Below are positions 46,708 through 54,546 of a DNA stretch of 64,000 nucleotides, piece after piece. A program made the position numbers and the translations under genes. The DNA is taken from contig JALIHJ010000029.1 of assembly GCA_022984795.1 (NCBI GenBank), positions 124,001 to 188,000 of the forward strand. The letters run 5' to 3'. This DNA comes from Fabrea salina. Taxonomy: Eukaryota > Ciliophora > Heterotrichea > Heterotrichida > Fabreidae. The notes below the pieces were generated by a model that was given only the letters and a program-made list of their open reading frames with translations, was not told the DNA's origin and made no database searches. The first letter of the stretch is position 1, and the number at the start of each line of letters is the position of its first letter.

Positions 46708-47472
46708 ATGAAAGCACAGCAGTCTTTCCAGATTTCAAGTGAAGTAGTGGGGTACCTCAAATGCAAGTGCGGGGAACTCTACTCGCCTCCAGTGTACCAG
46801 TGCAAAAGTGGCCACTCTATCTGCAACAGCTGCATTCAGTCCCGAACTGAGTGCAGTGAGTGCAACATCCCTTTGAAAGCTAGGTACCGAAACATCTCCC
46901 TTGAAAGAATGCTAGAAAGCATACAAACGAACTGTCGCTTTGAAGACTGCAAGATGCAGCTAACTCTTGCCAGCAAAAACATCCACGAAGCCCAATGCCA
47001 GCACAACCCACTAGTAAGTTGCGTGCTTGAAGGATGCCACTGGAAAGGAAAAGACCTAGTTAATCACTTAAAAGAAACCCACAACACAAAAGAGTTTTTA
47101 ATGGACAGAACCGGAGGCTTACGGGGCTGGAACTCCAAGACTTGGAAAAACGCCGACTGGGGTTTCAGCATTTGGAATTTTGGAGATGAAAGTATCATAA
47201 ACAAGTCTTTGAGCACAGGGGACGTGTTTTACCTTTACTGCTACCATTTAGGCAACGACAAGAAAAAAGTAAGACTGACTTGTTCTAGCGAAGACCATGA
47301 AATCAGCTTTGAAGTAGTGACTGAGTCCGTCAGGCAGTTCAAGTACCCTTTTAAAGGACTTCCTTTTAGTTTAAGTGTATCGCACGCAGAGAAGTTTTTA
47401 CTGCTCCCTGCTGAAGGCCTTGAAGAGGGGTATAAGCGCTTATCGATATTTGTAGAACTACTTGATAATTAA
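46708..47472 (+). CDS. SIAH-type (seven in absentia) E3 ubiquitin ligase
   Basis: 254 residues. RING finger ~19-53 (CKCGELYSPPVYQCKSGHSICNSC..CSECNIPL), then the SIAH double zinc finger (~75-125: CRFEDCKMQL..EAQCQHNPLVSCVLEGCHWKG..HLKETH), then a substrate-binding beta-sandwich domain (~130-254). The first RING segment lacks the usual leading C-P-V-C form but keeps the spacing. It ubiquitinates substrates for proteasome degradation. It shares a 6-bp spacer with the divergent BRAP-like E3. Confidence 0.93.
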   Translation: MKAQQSFQISSEVVGYLKCKCGELYSPPVYQCKSGHSICNSCIQSRTECSECNIPLKARYRNISLERMLESIQTNCRFEDCKMQLTLASKNIHEAQCQHNPLVSCVLEGCHWKGKDLVNHLKETHNTKEFLMDRTGGLRGWNSKTWKNADWGFSIWNFGDESIINKSLSTGDVFYLYCYHLGNDKKKVRLTCSSEDHEISFEVVTESVRQFKYPFKGLPFSLSVSHAEKFLLLPAEGLEEGYKRLSIFVELLDN

Positions 47473-47488
47473 ACTATGCTCATATTTA

Positions 47489-48871
47489 ATGGAAGTAAGT
47501 TCCGCCCAAAAGCTTTTTTCGTATCAAACTACTGACTGTGACATAGCTTTCCAAAAGTTGTGTTTGGAAGACTCAGAAAAACCACTTACTCAAGAACTAT
47601 CTCAGCTTTTACCCCAAACAACCCATACTTTTGAACTACCGCCATTTGAAAACCCTAGAGTCCTTGCCAAAAACACTCCTCAGCCCAAAGCTCCTTTGAA
47701 GCTAACCAACTCAACAAACCCAGTTCCCAAAGCAAACCCCCAAGTACAGTGGAACCCCCTCAGAAGCACTAGAGGCAAACGAAAGCACTCAGAAAATCCT
47801 TGCTTTACCTCTGCAATGGACCTTTATAGTCAGTCCAAAAAAACCAAACCTAACGAACCCAAACCTGAACCTAGTAAGTCTGAGGGTCCTAGTTTAGGTT
47901 TGAGAAAGCCCTTTGTGTGCCCTAAGCCTCAAGGACACCAAGAAGAAGAAAAGGTCAAAGGCGTTGAAGACAAACTAGTTGAAATGATTGAAAGTGAAAT
48001 AATCACCCACAACCCAGGAGTTTGCTGGGAAGACATAGCTGGTTTAGAGTTTGCCAAAAAAGGAGTGTACGAAGCTATTGTCTGGCCTCTTAAAAGACCA
48101 GACTTGTTCAGAGGACTCAGAGCTCCTCCTAAAGGGCTCTTGTTGTTTGGTCCGCCTGGAACAGGCAAAACCATGATAGGCAAAGCTATTGCTAGTGCAG
48201 CTGATGCTACTTTCTTCAGTATCAGTGCAAGTTCAATTACTTCCAAGTGGATTGGCGAAGGAGAGAAGCTTGTAAAGACTCTGTTTGCTTTGGCTGTGAA
48301 ACACCAACCTTCAGTCATATTTTTGGACGAAACCGACTCTCTGTTGTCTATGAGGAACGAAAGCGAACACGAAGGGTCCCGCAGAGTCAAAACTGAATTT
48401 TTAGTCCAGATTGACGGAGCAGCAACTAACCCAGACGACAGAATCCTTATGATAGGAGCTACCAACAGACCTCAGGAGCTTGACGAAGCTGTCAGGAGGA
48501 GACTAGCTAAACGCATGTACATTCCTTTGCCTAACTTAAAGGGCAGAAAGCAGCTTTTTAAAACTCTACTCAACACTGTCACCAACAGTCTAACTGAAGA
48601 GGACCTTGAGTACTTAGCAAGCACTTCTAAAGGTTACTCAGGTTCGGACCTTAAAAACCTGTGCTCAGAAGCTTCTCTGAACCCTTTGAGACGCGAAGAA
48701 GACATTACCAAAATAGACGCTAACTCCATTCCTCCACTGACGCTCGACGACTTCCAGGACGCCTTTAAGGTAGTAAAGCCTTCTGTTTCTTATCAAGACA
48801 CTGAAGAGTTACTTAAGTGGAACCAAAACTACGGGAGTTTCCAGTTCAACTTTGAAGAGATTAACACATAA
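47489..48871 (+). CDS. fidgetin-like AAA ATPase (FIGNL1 type)
   Basis: 460 residues. A ~150-residue Pro/Lys-rich N-terminal region precedes the linker (EDKLVEMIESEIITHNPGVCWEDIAGLEFAKKGVYEAIVWP) and AAA domain: Walker A GPPGTGKT (~230), pore loop KWIGEGEK, Walker B VIFLDETDSL, sensor-1 GATNRP, Arg finger RRRLAKR, and the C-terminal VPS4-like helix (DDFQDAFKVVKPS). The EIDSL motif is ETDSL, but the catalytic Glu is kept. Family roles are microtubule severing and removal of RAD51 in recombination. It starts 16 bp after SIAH. Confidence 0.94.
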   Translation: MEVSSAQKLFSYQTTDCDIAFQKLCLEDSEKPLTQELSQLLPQTTHTFELPPFENPRVLAKNTPQPKAPLKLTNSTNPVPKANPQVQWNPLRSTRGKRKHSENPCFTSAMDLYSQSKKTKPNEPKPEPSKSEGPSLGLRKPFVCPKPQGHQEEEKVKGVEDKLVEMIESEIITHNPGVCWEDIAGLEFAKKGVYEAIVWPLKRPDLFRGLRAPPKGLLLFGPPGTGKTMIGKAIASAADATFFSISASSITSKWIGEGEKLVKTLFALAVKHQPSVIFLDETDSLLSMRNESEHEGSRRVKTEFLVQIDGAATNPDDRILMIGATNRPQELDEAVRRRLAKRMYIPLPNLKGRKQLFKTLLNTVTNSLTEEDLEYLASTSKGYSGSDLKNLCSEASLNPLRREEDITKIDANSIPPLTLDDFQDAFKVVKPSVSYQDTEELLKWNQNYGSFQFNFEEINT

Positions 48872-48880
48872 CTTGTATAG

Positions 48881-49162
48881 TTAAGAATTAGACTTTCTGA
48901 CTAGCAGTAAGTAATCCTCGTCACCTTTTATGAGTGAGTTAGAGTGCTCGCCTTCTACCAATATAACTGGTTTTTGGTCGTCTGAGCTGAGTTGTTTTGC
49001 ATTGTGGAACAACGAAGCAGCAAAAGCAGCTTCTTTTGAAGAAACGTTTTGTGCAGAAACAAGCATTCCTTGCAAGTTAAGTAACCCTGCTGCTTTGACT
49101 CCTTCTTCTTGACTCAGTTCTTTAATTTTGTGATCCACACCTTCGAACAAGCGTTTGCCCAT
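48881..49162 (-). CDS. LAMTOR5 (HBXIP)-like roadblock-fold protein
   Basis: 93 residues, the length of LAMTOR5 (~91). Matches to human HBXIP: VKAAGLLNLQGMLVSAQN (GVLCTDSQGLNLG), FAASLFHNAKQLSSDDQKPVILVEGEHSN ([26 protein letters not shown]) and a short beta-strand end. LAMTOR5 is part of the Ragulator, which anchors Rag GTPases and TORC1 at lysosomes. Identity is modest; the fold and length support the call. Its stop lies 9 bp from that of FIGNL1 (convergent). Confidence 0.78.
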   Translation of the reverse strand: MGKRLFEGVDHKIKELSQEEGVKAAGLLNLQGMLVSAQNVSSKEAAFAASLFHNAKQLSSDDQKPVILVEGEHSNSLIKGDEDYLLLVRKSNS

Positions 49163-49174
49163 TTATAAGTTAAT

Positions 49175-49372
49175 TTAAGTAAAATGATTACAAGTGAATT
49201 CAGCCGTGGAATCTTCTTCCTCTATAGCAAACAAAGTTGAGCGTCTTGCTAGTTGGGTTGAGTTCCTGATTTTATCAGGAATGGGGTTTTTAAGGCCATT
49301 ATTAATAAGGACTTGGGATTTAGGCTTTACTACAAAATAAGGTTTCTTTTGCCTACCACAAACTGTTCCCAT
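49175..49372 (-). CDS. small possible lipid-anchored protein, unknown
   Basis: 65 residues: MGTVCGRQKKPYFVV... The N-terminus resembles a myristoylation/palmitoylation signal (Gly2, Cys5, basic patch after). The rest is polar, with a Ser/Thr/Arg stretch and no span. It fits exactly between LAMTOR5 and the receptor gene. Its ATG is preceded by TTATTAAAAT, like other starts here. No homologue recognised; the call rests on size, context and start motif. Confidence 0.45.
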   Translation of the reverse strand: MGTVCGRQKKPYFVVKPKSQVLINNGLKNPIPDKIRNSTQLARRSTLFAIEEEDSTAEFTCNHFT

Positions 49373-49392
49373 ATTTTAATAAATTCAACATA

Positions 49393-52300
49393 TTACTTCA
49401 AAGGTCTTCTTCTAAAGAAATCTAGTTCTCTGCATTCTTGGGTTCCCACCGCTTCTGGAGACGCTGGTGTATTTTGGTTCAACTCCTCTAAAACTGGTAC
49501 AGTTCTAGAAACCTTTTCTCTGACTAACTCGTAAACGACCTTTAAGAACACAAGCACTGATGCTAGTATTTGAATAAAGACTATAGCTATATCAGTGTAA
49601 AGAATTACGGACTCAAATTCTTCATCGTAGTTTCTGTCCTCAAACAAAAAGTAAGTAACCAAGCAAAATATCCCAAGTATTCCAAACTCTGAAATACAAT
49701 TACAAACTTGTAAAATACTTTCTGAGAAAGGCCTCACTACCAGTAAGTACACCCAGTAAGTTAAACTTATAAGTATGTTGGCAATAGCTTGCACTATAGG
49801 AAACGCTGACAGAAAAACTAAACTGCAAGAGTACAAAAGCCTTCTAATAATGTAAACAATGTACGAGTACCTAGCAATAGAACCTGGAGCAACCCTGAAT
49901 TCGTAAAACAGAGACCCGTAAATCTTGTAAAAAGCTGACTGTTCTGACAGCGCAGCTATCTCTCTTTTCCTCTTGAGAACGAACTTAAATATCAAGTAAG
50001 GCGATACCACCAACAGCACTCCAAAACCAGCTGCACACAAAAAGTCAATAAACTCAAAAACACTTTTGGCTGAAAAGTTGTAGAACTGGAGCAAAGCACT
50101 TATACAAATCTCCAGGTATGCTGTAACCCAGAACCTCGTAAATACTCCGTGCTTATACTCGTCTAGCAAGCTTGAGAATTTTCTTTGTATTGGTTTGACT
50201 GGAATCTTGGATACTCCCCAAATAAAAGGAAACAGCAAAATGCTTACAGCAACTACTGAAAGGTTCTCCCCGGCATTTAACAGAAACGAACTTGACTCGT
50301 ACCCGTATTTAAACGACTCTTTGTGCTTATTAGAGTAACTTTTTGGGTCTACAACATACTCAAATATATTTGGTATTAGTTCTATTTGGTTCAAGGCTTT
50401 AAAGAACTCCCTTAGCATAGGAGTTAGTGGGTTGGTTGACATAGGCACAAAGTGGAGTATTTGCACACAGTTAATGATGGCCCAAAGCCCAGCTGGGTTA
50501 GGGTTGACTGAAGAAGCAGCTATTCCAGCACCCAAAGCTCCCATAACTAAGTTCGAGCCTATTCTAGCTCCTTGTTCTTTCTTTTGGCCATTAGGGTCAA
50601 ATTCGTAAAGTTCCCCTTTTAAAGACTTGTTGTACAGGAACTTGTTGTCTTGGTCTCTTAGTTCTAAAGTGAATTCTAGTTCCACCACTTCGTTTTGAGT
50701 AACGTAGTTGTCAAAGTTTATGCTTATGAAGTAGGACTGCTTGCTTCTTCTTTCTATAGAAAATCCAGGGTTTTGGTTTTGTAGGGTGATCAAACAGTCC
50801 TCTGAAGTTAAGTTTTTGCTAGGTGGACTTGTAAAGGTTAGGTTCAAGTAGTTCTTTTCTTTAACGTGTAGGTTTGCGTAAAAGTAGTCTTTTTCACAAG
50901 TGTTTTCGAAGGACTTAAAGCCTTCAGTGCACTCACAACTGGACTGATTAGTTAAAGAAGCGTTTGGAACGCAACTAGTGCACACTTCTTGCGAGTCACA
51001 ATCTAAGCACAGACTGGGACACGGTGTACATTCAAGGTCCAAGTAAGTTCCTTCAGGGCAAAGCACGCAAGTTTCAAGTTGCACTTCCCAGTGGTAAGGG
51101 TGACTGCACTTGCAGTCATTTGGGTCCTGGGCGTTTTCAATGCATTCAGAGCAGTTACTTTGGTAGTCAGAGCACTTGTAGCACTGCTGGTCTCCACAAA
51201 GGTTGCAACTAGTGTCTTGCCTTACACAGCCTCGACTTTGGCACTCAGAACTGCAGTTTAAGCACTGAGTTCCGTTCCAGTAAGCGTTTATTCCACAGTT
51301 GGGTAGGCAATTTCCTTTTAGTTCTATCGGACAGTGAGTGCAGTCTTTGCAGTCAGTTTCCACTGGAGGATTAGTAACTGAGTTGTAGATCTTTAAGTCC
51401 CACAAGAACCCTTTGAAGCCGGAGTTTGCTCCTCCTATTGCAAGGCTGGATGGTTTTCCTTGAAAGAACTCGTTTGTCTTTTTAGAGGTTTTAGTTAAGT
51501 TAGCCCATACTTCTAGAGTGCTTGGGTAGGTTTTGATGCCTACTAAGTTCCAACTTGATTGGTCTAGAGGTGGTCCAGTTAGCGAAACACCCCCCAACTC
51601 CAGCTTTGGAGAGTAGTTTTCAAGTGAAAGTTTTAGTTGGTCTGTGGAAAAGACGGTTCCTGACTCGCCTGCAGGCTTAATCCACGCAAAAATGCTAAAA
51701 AAAGGTGAGAGGCTAAGTGGAGAACCTGAAGTTTGCATGTAAGACTCGTTGAAGTAGTAACCTCTGTCTTTGGCTGGGTAGGGGTCAAAGGTTCCGTATT
51801 GCGGGTAGAACTGGTCGTCTTCTCCCGTAAGCACTGGAATTAAGTTTTTTAAGTCGTATACAGTGTCTTCTATTTTGCTAGGGTTAAGGTGGAATATTAA
51901 CCCAGAGACTGTTGAGTTAGTTGGGGAACAAGTGTAGTCTGTGGGGCACTCACTGGAGCAAACTCCTTGAACTAGATAATATCCGTCTGAGCACTTTAAA
52001 CAGTCATAAAGGCTTTCAGATGAGCATTCATCACAGTTAGGAGTACATTCTGAGCAAATGTCATTGTTTTTAAAGTATCCTGTGTTGCACTCACAGACTC
52101 CTGATTGGTTTGTAGAGTGCTCTTTGCAGACTGAGCAGCTAGAATTGAAACCGGTGCACTCCTGGCAGAGCTCGTTTTGGCATAAATTACAGTTTTCTGA
52201 TCTTACACATCCTTGAGAACAAGACCCACAAGAACTACATGAGTTATAATTAGTTCCTGTCCATAATTCGTCTATATCGCAAGACACAATGCATTCTGTG

Positions 52301-54255
52301 TTATCAGGGCACACTGCACAACCATTGTTGCAAGGATTAGTAATCAGGGTATTAGTGTCTATGTTTTCATTGTAAATTCTAAGTTCATATAGAAACCCTT
52401 TAAAGTGACTTTCATAACCTAGTTGAGCCCCTATAGTTATTTTGTAATTTGACCGAACATCATAATAAAAGGACTTTTGGTGTGAAGTTTTCTCTGAGTC
52501 TGCATTTGAATTAACTATCATTCTAATAGTGAAGTAGTTGTTTGTTCCAGTGTAGCCCTTTGCTTGAATAAAGTTCCACTCCTTAGCACTAATAGAATGG
52601 CTAGAACTGCTTGTAAAGCTCTCAAGGTTCTTAAGCAGCACGCTAAGTTTGGGATTCTCAGAATCAATGCTGAACTCTATCATGCTCTTTCCGTTTTCGT
52701 CTGTTTTTGAAAGCAAAATTTGGGTGTTAGAAACAGAGTCAGGACGTACCCAAGCGGTTATTGTAAAGTCAGGAGCTAAAGTGAACTCATGTTCAGAAGA
52801 GTTAGGAAAACGCATGTAGGAAGATCCAGTAAAATAGTACCCTCTCATGTAAGCAGCCCATGGGTCAGTAAGCTTGTAGTCAGGGTAGAAGGAAGAGTCT
52901 TCTCCAGTATACACAGGCATGTTATTAACATTGTCATGGACAGTGTCCTGAATTTGGTTAGGAGTCAAGTGGAACACAAAGGTTGAGTTGCTTTGGCAAT
53001 TCCCAGAACTCAAATAGAACCCAGTCGGACAAAAGTCTTGGCATACTTTGTGCACGTAGTAGCATTCCTCTTCAATAAATGCCACCCAAGAAACTTCTTC
53101 ATGAATATGATCTCCTGCTCCATGCTTTATATGGAATGAAATTTCATCGGTAGCATTATTAGAATACCCCCTTACATATCCTGGTTTTGAAATATCAAGT
53201 GTGTTCATACAACCTATAGGAGTAAGGATTTCAGAGTACAAGTGATTTACCCTTAAATCAAACCTATTCCCATTAACTTGATTTCCAGTTATCCCGAACT
53301 CCAATTTTGATCCAAAATCGTAAGCCCCAGCTTTAATAGCAATCCAGCCTATTTCTTCATTTGAATTAGAAAAGCTTCCTGTTTCCGAATCACCTAAACG
53401 AAGACAAAAACTTTCGCTGGTATGACTTTTTATACCAGGGACCAGCATGCCCTGGTTATTCTCAGTCTGTACAAAAGCTAGTAATACAGGGCCAGCAGAA
53501 TAACTCTGTGAAAATTCTATTCTTTGAAAGTTTTGTCCATTAAAATTTTTTTTCCCACCCTCAATACCTTCAGGAGGGTTACTTAAATCTACTGCAAAGT
53601 AACCTACATCCTCAGAAGCAGAGTGAATACTTCCACTTGGAGCTTGAAGGAAAACATCAAACCCACTAGAGTTAACATTTCTAACTCTGCAAGTAACATG
53701 GGAGTTATCATTCTGAGTAACAACCATAGCTATAACTACGGGGTCACTGAAAGTTTCGGTAAAGCTAACTCTAGTTGGAGTGGCATCTACATTTACTCTT
53801 CCATATTGAACTCCTGAATTTCCAGACAGCTTTCTAGGTCCCTGAGTATAGCTGCAATTCACACTAAATGAATTCTTGAAAACCAAAACAAAGTTTAAAT
53901 CCGCTTGAATTACAGAGGCGTTTTCAAACTTAACTTTGAGGGAACCACAAACATGGAGTTCAGTAAGGGCACAGACCCTATACCTTACTTCAGTAAATGG
54001 CGAAGAAACTGAATTTAGCCCTTTCAGGTCCAATTTAATGCTTATTTGGGACTCCAAACCAGGCTGCGTTTGCATTTTAACCTGTCCAGGCTGTGAACTC
54101 ACTTGAATTCTCCCGAATTCCAAAGTTTCTAATGTCCCTAAAGGTTCAAAGCTTAATAGTTCGTACTGGGCAATGCTGCAATTTAGAGTATTAGCACTTT
54201 TACTCTCAGCTATAAACCCAACGCCTAAGCATAAAGTCAATAAAACTCCAGCCAT
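49393..54255 (-). CDS. giant lectin / LamG / cysteine-rich multi-span receptor
   Basis: 1,620 residues. Signal peptide ~1-20. Residues ~45-400 hold at least three H-type-lectin-like units (RVSFTETFSDPVVIAMVVTQND; RIEFSQSYSAGPVLLAFVQTEN; SWVAFIEEECYY end). LamG-like domains at ~425-638 and ~787-965 are each followed by a furin/EGF-type Cys-rich block (~638-767; ~968-1120). Both modules share parallel sequences (QIQDTVHDNVNNMPVYTGED; KIEDTVYDLKNLIPVLTGED), an internal duplication. Residues ~1235-1600 have about eight or nine spans. The whole resembles ciliate surface receptors with TRP-like cores; the ligand is unknown. Confidence 0.8.
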   Translation of the reverse strand: MAGVLLTLCLGVGFIAESKSANTLNCSIAQYELLSFEPLGTLETLEFGRIQVSSQPGQVKMQTQPGLESQISIKLDLKGLNSVSSPFTEVRYRVCALTELHVCGSLKVKFENASVIQADLNFVLVFKNSFSVNCSYTQGPRKLSGNSGVQYGRVNVDATPTRVSFTETFSDPVVIAMVVTQNDNSHVTCRVRNVNSSGFDVFLQAPSGSIHSASEDVGYFAVDLSNPPEGIEGGKKNFNGQNFQRIEFSQSYSAGPVLLAFVQTENNQGMLVPGIKSHTSESFCLRLGDSETGSFSNSNEEIGWIAIKAGAYDFGSKLEFGITGNQVNGNRFDLRVNHLYSEILTPIGCMNTLDISKPGYVRGYSNNATDEISFHIKHGAGDHIHEEVSWVAFIEEECYYVHKVCQDFCPTGFYLSSGNCQSNSTFVFHLTPNQIQDTVHDNVNNMPVYTGEDSSFYPDYKLTDPWAAYMRGYYFTGSSYMRFPNSSEHEFTLAPDFTITAWVRPDSVSNTQILLSKTDENGKSMIEFSIDSENPKLSVLLKNLESFTSSSSHSISAKEWNFIQAKGYTGTNNYFTIRMIVNSNADSEKTSHQKSFYYDVRSNYKITIGAQLGYESHFKGFLYELRIYNENIDTNTLITNPCNNGCAVCPDNTECIVSCDIDELWTGTNYNSCSSCGSCSQGCVRSENCNLCQNELCQECTGFNSSCSVCKEHSTNQSGVCECNTGYFKNNDICSECTPNCDECSSESLYDCLKCSDGYYLVQGVCSSECPTDYTCSPTNSTVSGLIFHLNPSKIEDTVYDLKNLIPVLTGEDDQFYPQYGTFDPYPAKDRGYYFNESYMQTSGSPLSLSPFFSIFAWIKPAGESGTVFSTDQLKLSLENYSPKLELGGVSLTGPPLDQSSWNLVGIKTYPSTLEVWANLTKTSKKTNEFFQGKPSSLAIGGANSGFKGFLWDLKIYNSVTNPPVETDCKDCTHCPIELKGNCLPNCGINAYWNGTQCLNCSSECQSRGCVRQDTSCNLCGDQQCYKCSDYQSNCSECIENAQDPNDCKCSHPYHWEVQLETCVLCPEGTYLDLECTPCPSLCLDCDSQEVCTSCVPNASLTNQSSCECTEGFKSFENTCEKDYFYANLHVKEKNYLNLTFTSPPSKNLTSEDCLITLQNQNPGFSIERRSKQSYFISINFDNYVTQNEVVELEFTLELRDQDNKFLYNKSLKGELYEFDPNGQKKEQGARIGSNLVMGALGAGIAASSVNPNPAGLWAIINCVQILHFVPMSTNPLTPMLREFFKALNQIELIPNIFEYVVDPKSYSNKHKESFKYGYESSSFLLNAGENLSVVAVSILLFPFIWGVSKIPVKPIQRKFSSLLDEYKHGVFTRFWVTAYLEICISALLQFYNFSAKSVFEFIDFLCAAGFGVLLVVSPYLIFKFVLKRKREIAALSEQSAFYKIYGSLFYEFRVAPGSIARYSYIVYIIRRLLYSCSLVFLSAFPIVQAIANILISLTYWVYLLVVRPFSESILQVCNCISEFGILGIFCLVTYFLFEDRNYDEEFESVILYTDIAIVFIQILASVLVFLKVVYELVREKVSRTVPVLEELNQNTPASPEAVGTQECRELDFFRRRPLK

Positions 54256-54546
54256 TTCAATATTAAAACTAATTTACTCATAAGTTTACTTGAGTGAGTT
54301 CGTCTGAGGTGAACTTCTTAACTCCAACTAGCAAAAGTTCACCACTTCAAAAGTTCCTGGTTTCACCCAGAAACTCATCTGAGAATTCCCTCCAAAGAAT
54401 CCAATGCTTCCACTATTCAAAGGATTCAGCTATAACCCTGCAAGTTAGCAGGCAGTAGCACAACCACCCAGAAGCTCTCTAAACTTCTCCTAGGAGACTG
54501 GGTGGAGACTCAGAACACAACCTTTTACCATTTATAATCAGTTAGC
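54256..54546. ncRNA. unexplained intergenic block with candidate structured RNA
   Basis: 291 bp with no open frame of note. The central 220 bp holds several perfect or near-perfect inverted repeats, listed under findings: 54308-54316 with 54335-54343 (9 bp), 54352-54360 with 54367-54375 (8 of 9), 54397-54402 with 54422-54427 (6), 54437-54441 with 54448-54452 (5), 54464-54471 with 54498-54505 (8), and the palindrome 54486-54497. On the minus strand a TATAA-type motif at ~54531 precedes it. I cannot match it to a known RNA family; strand and limits are uncertain. Confidence 0.4.

Noticed and set aside
47929-48465. 178-codon open frame antisense to FIGNL1
   Set aside because: Lies wholly within a conserved AAA domain on the other strand and has no recognisable features.
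54298-54520. Telomerase RNA as the identity of the hairpin block
   Set aside because: No template matching a CCCTAA-type repeat on either strand.
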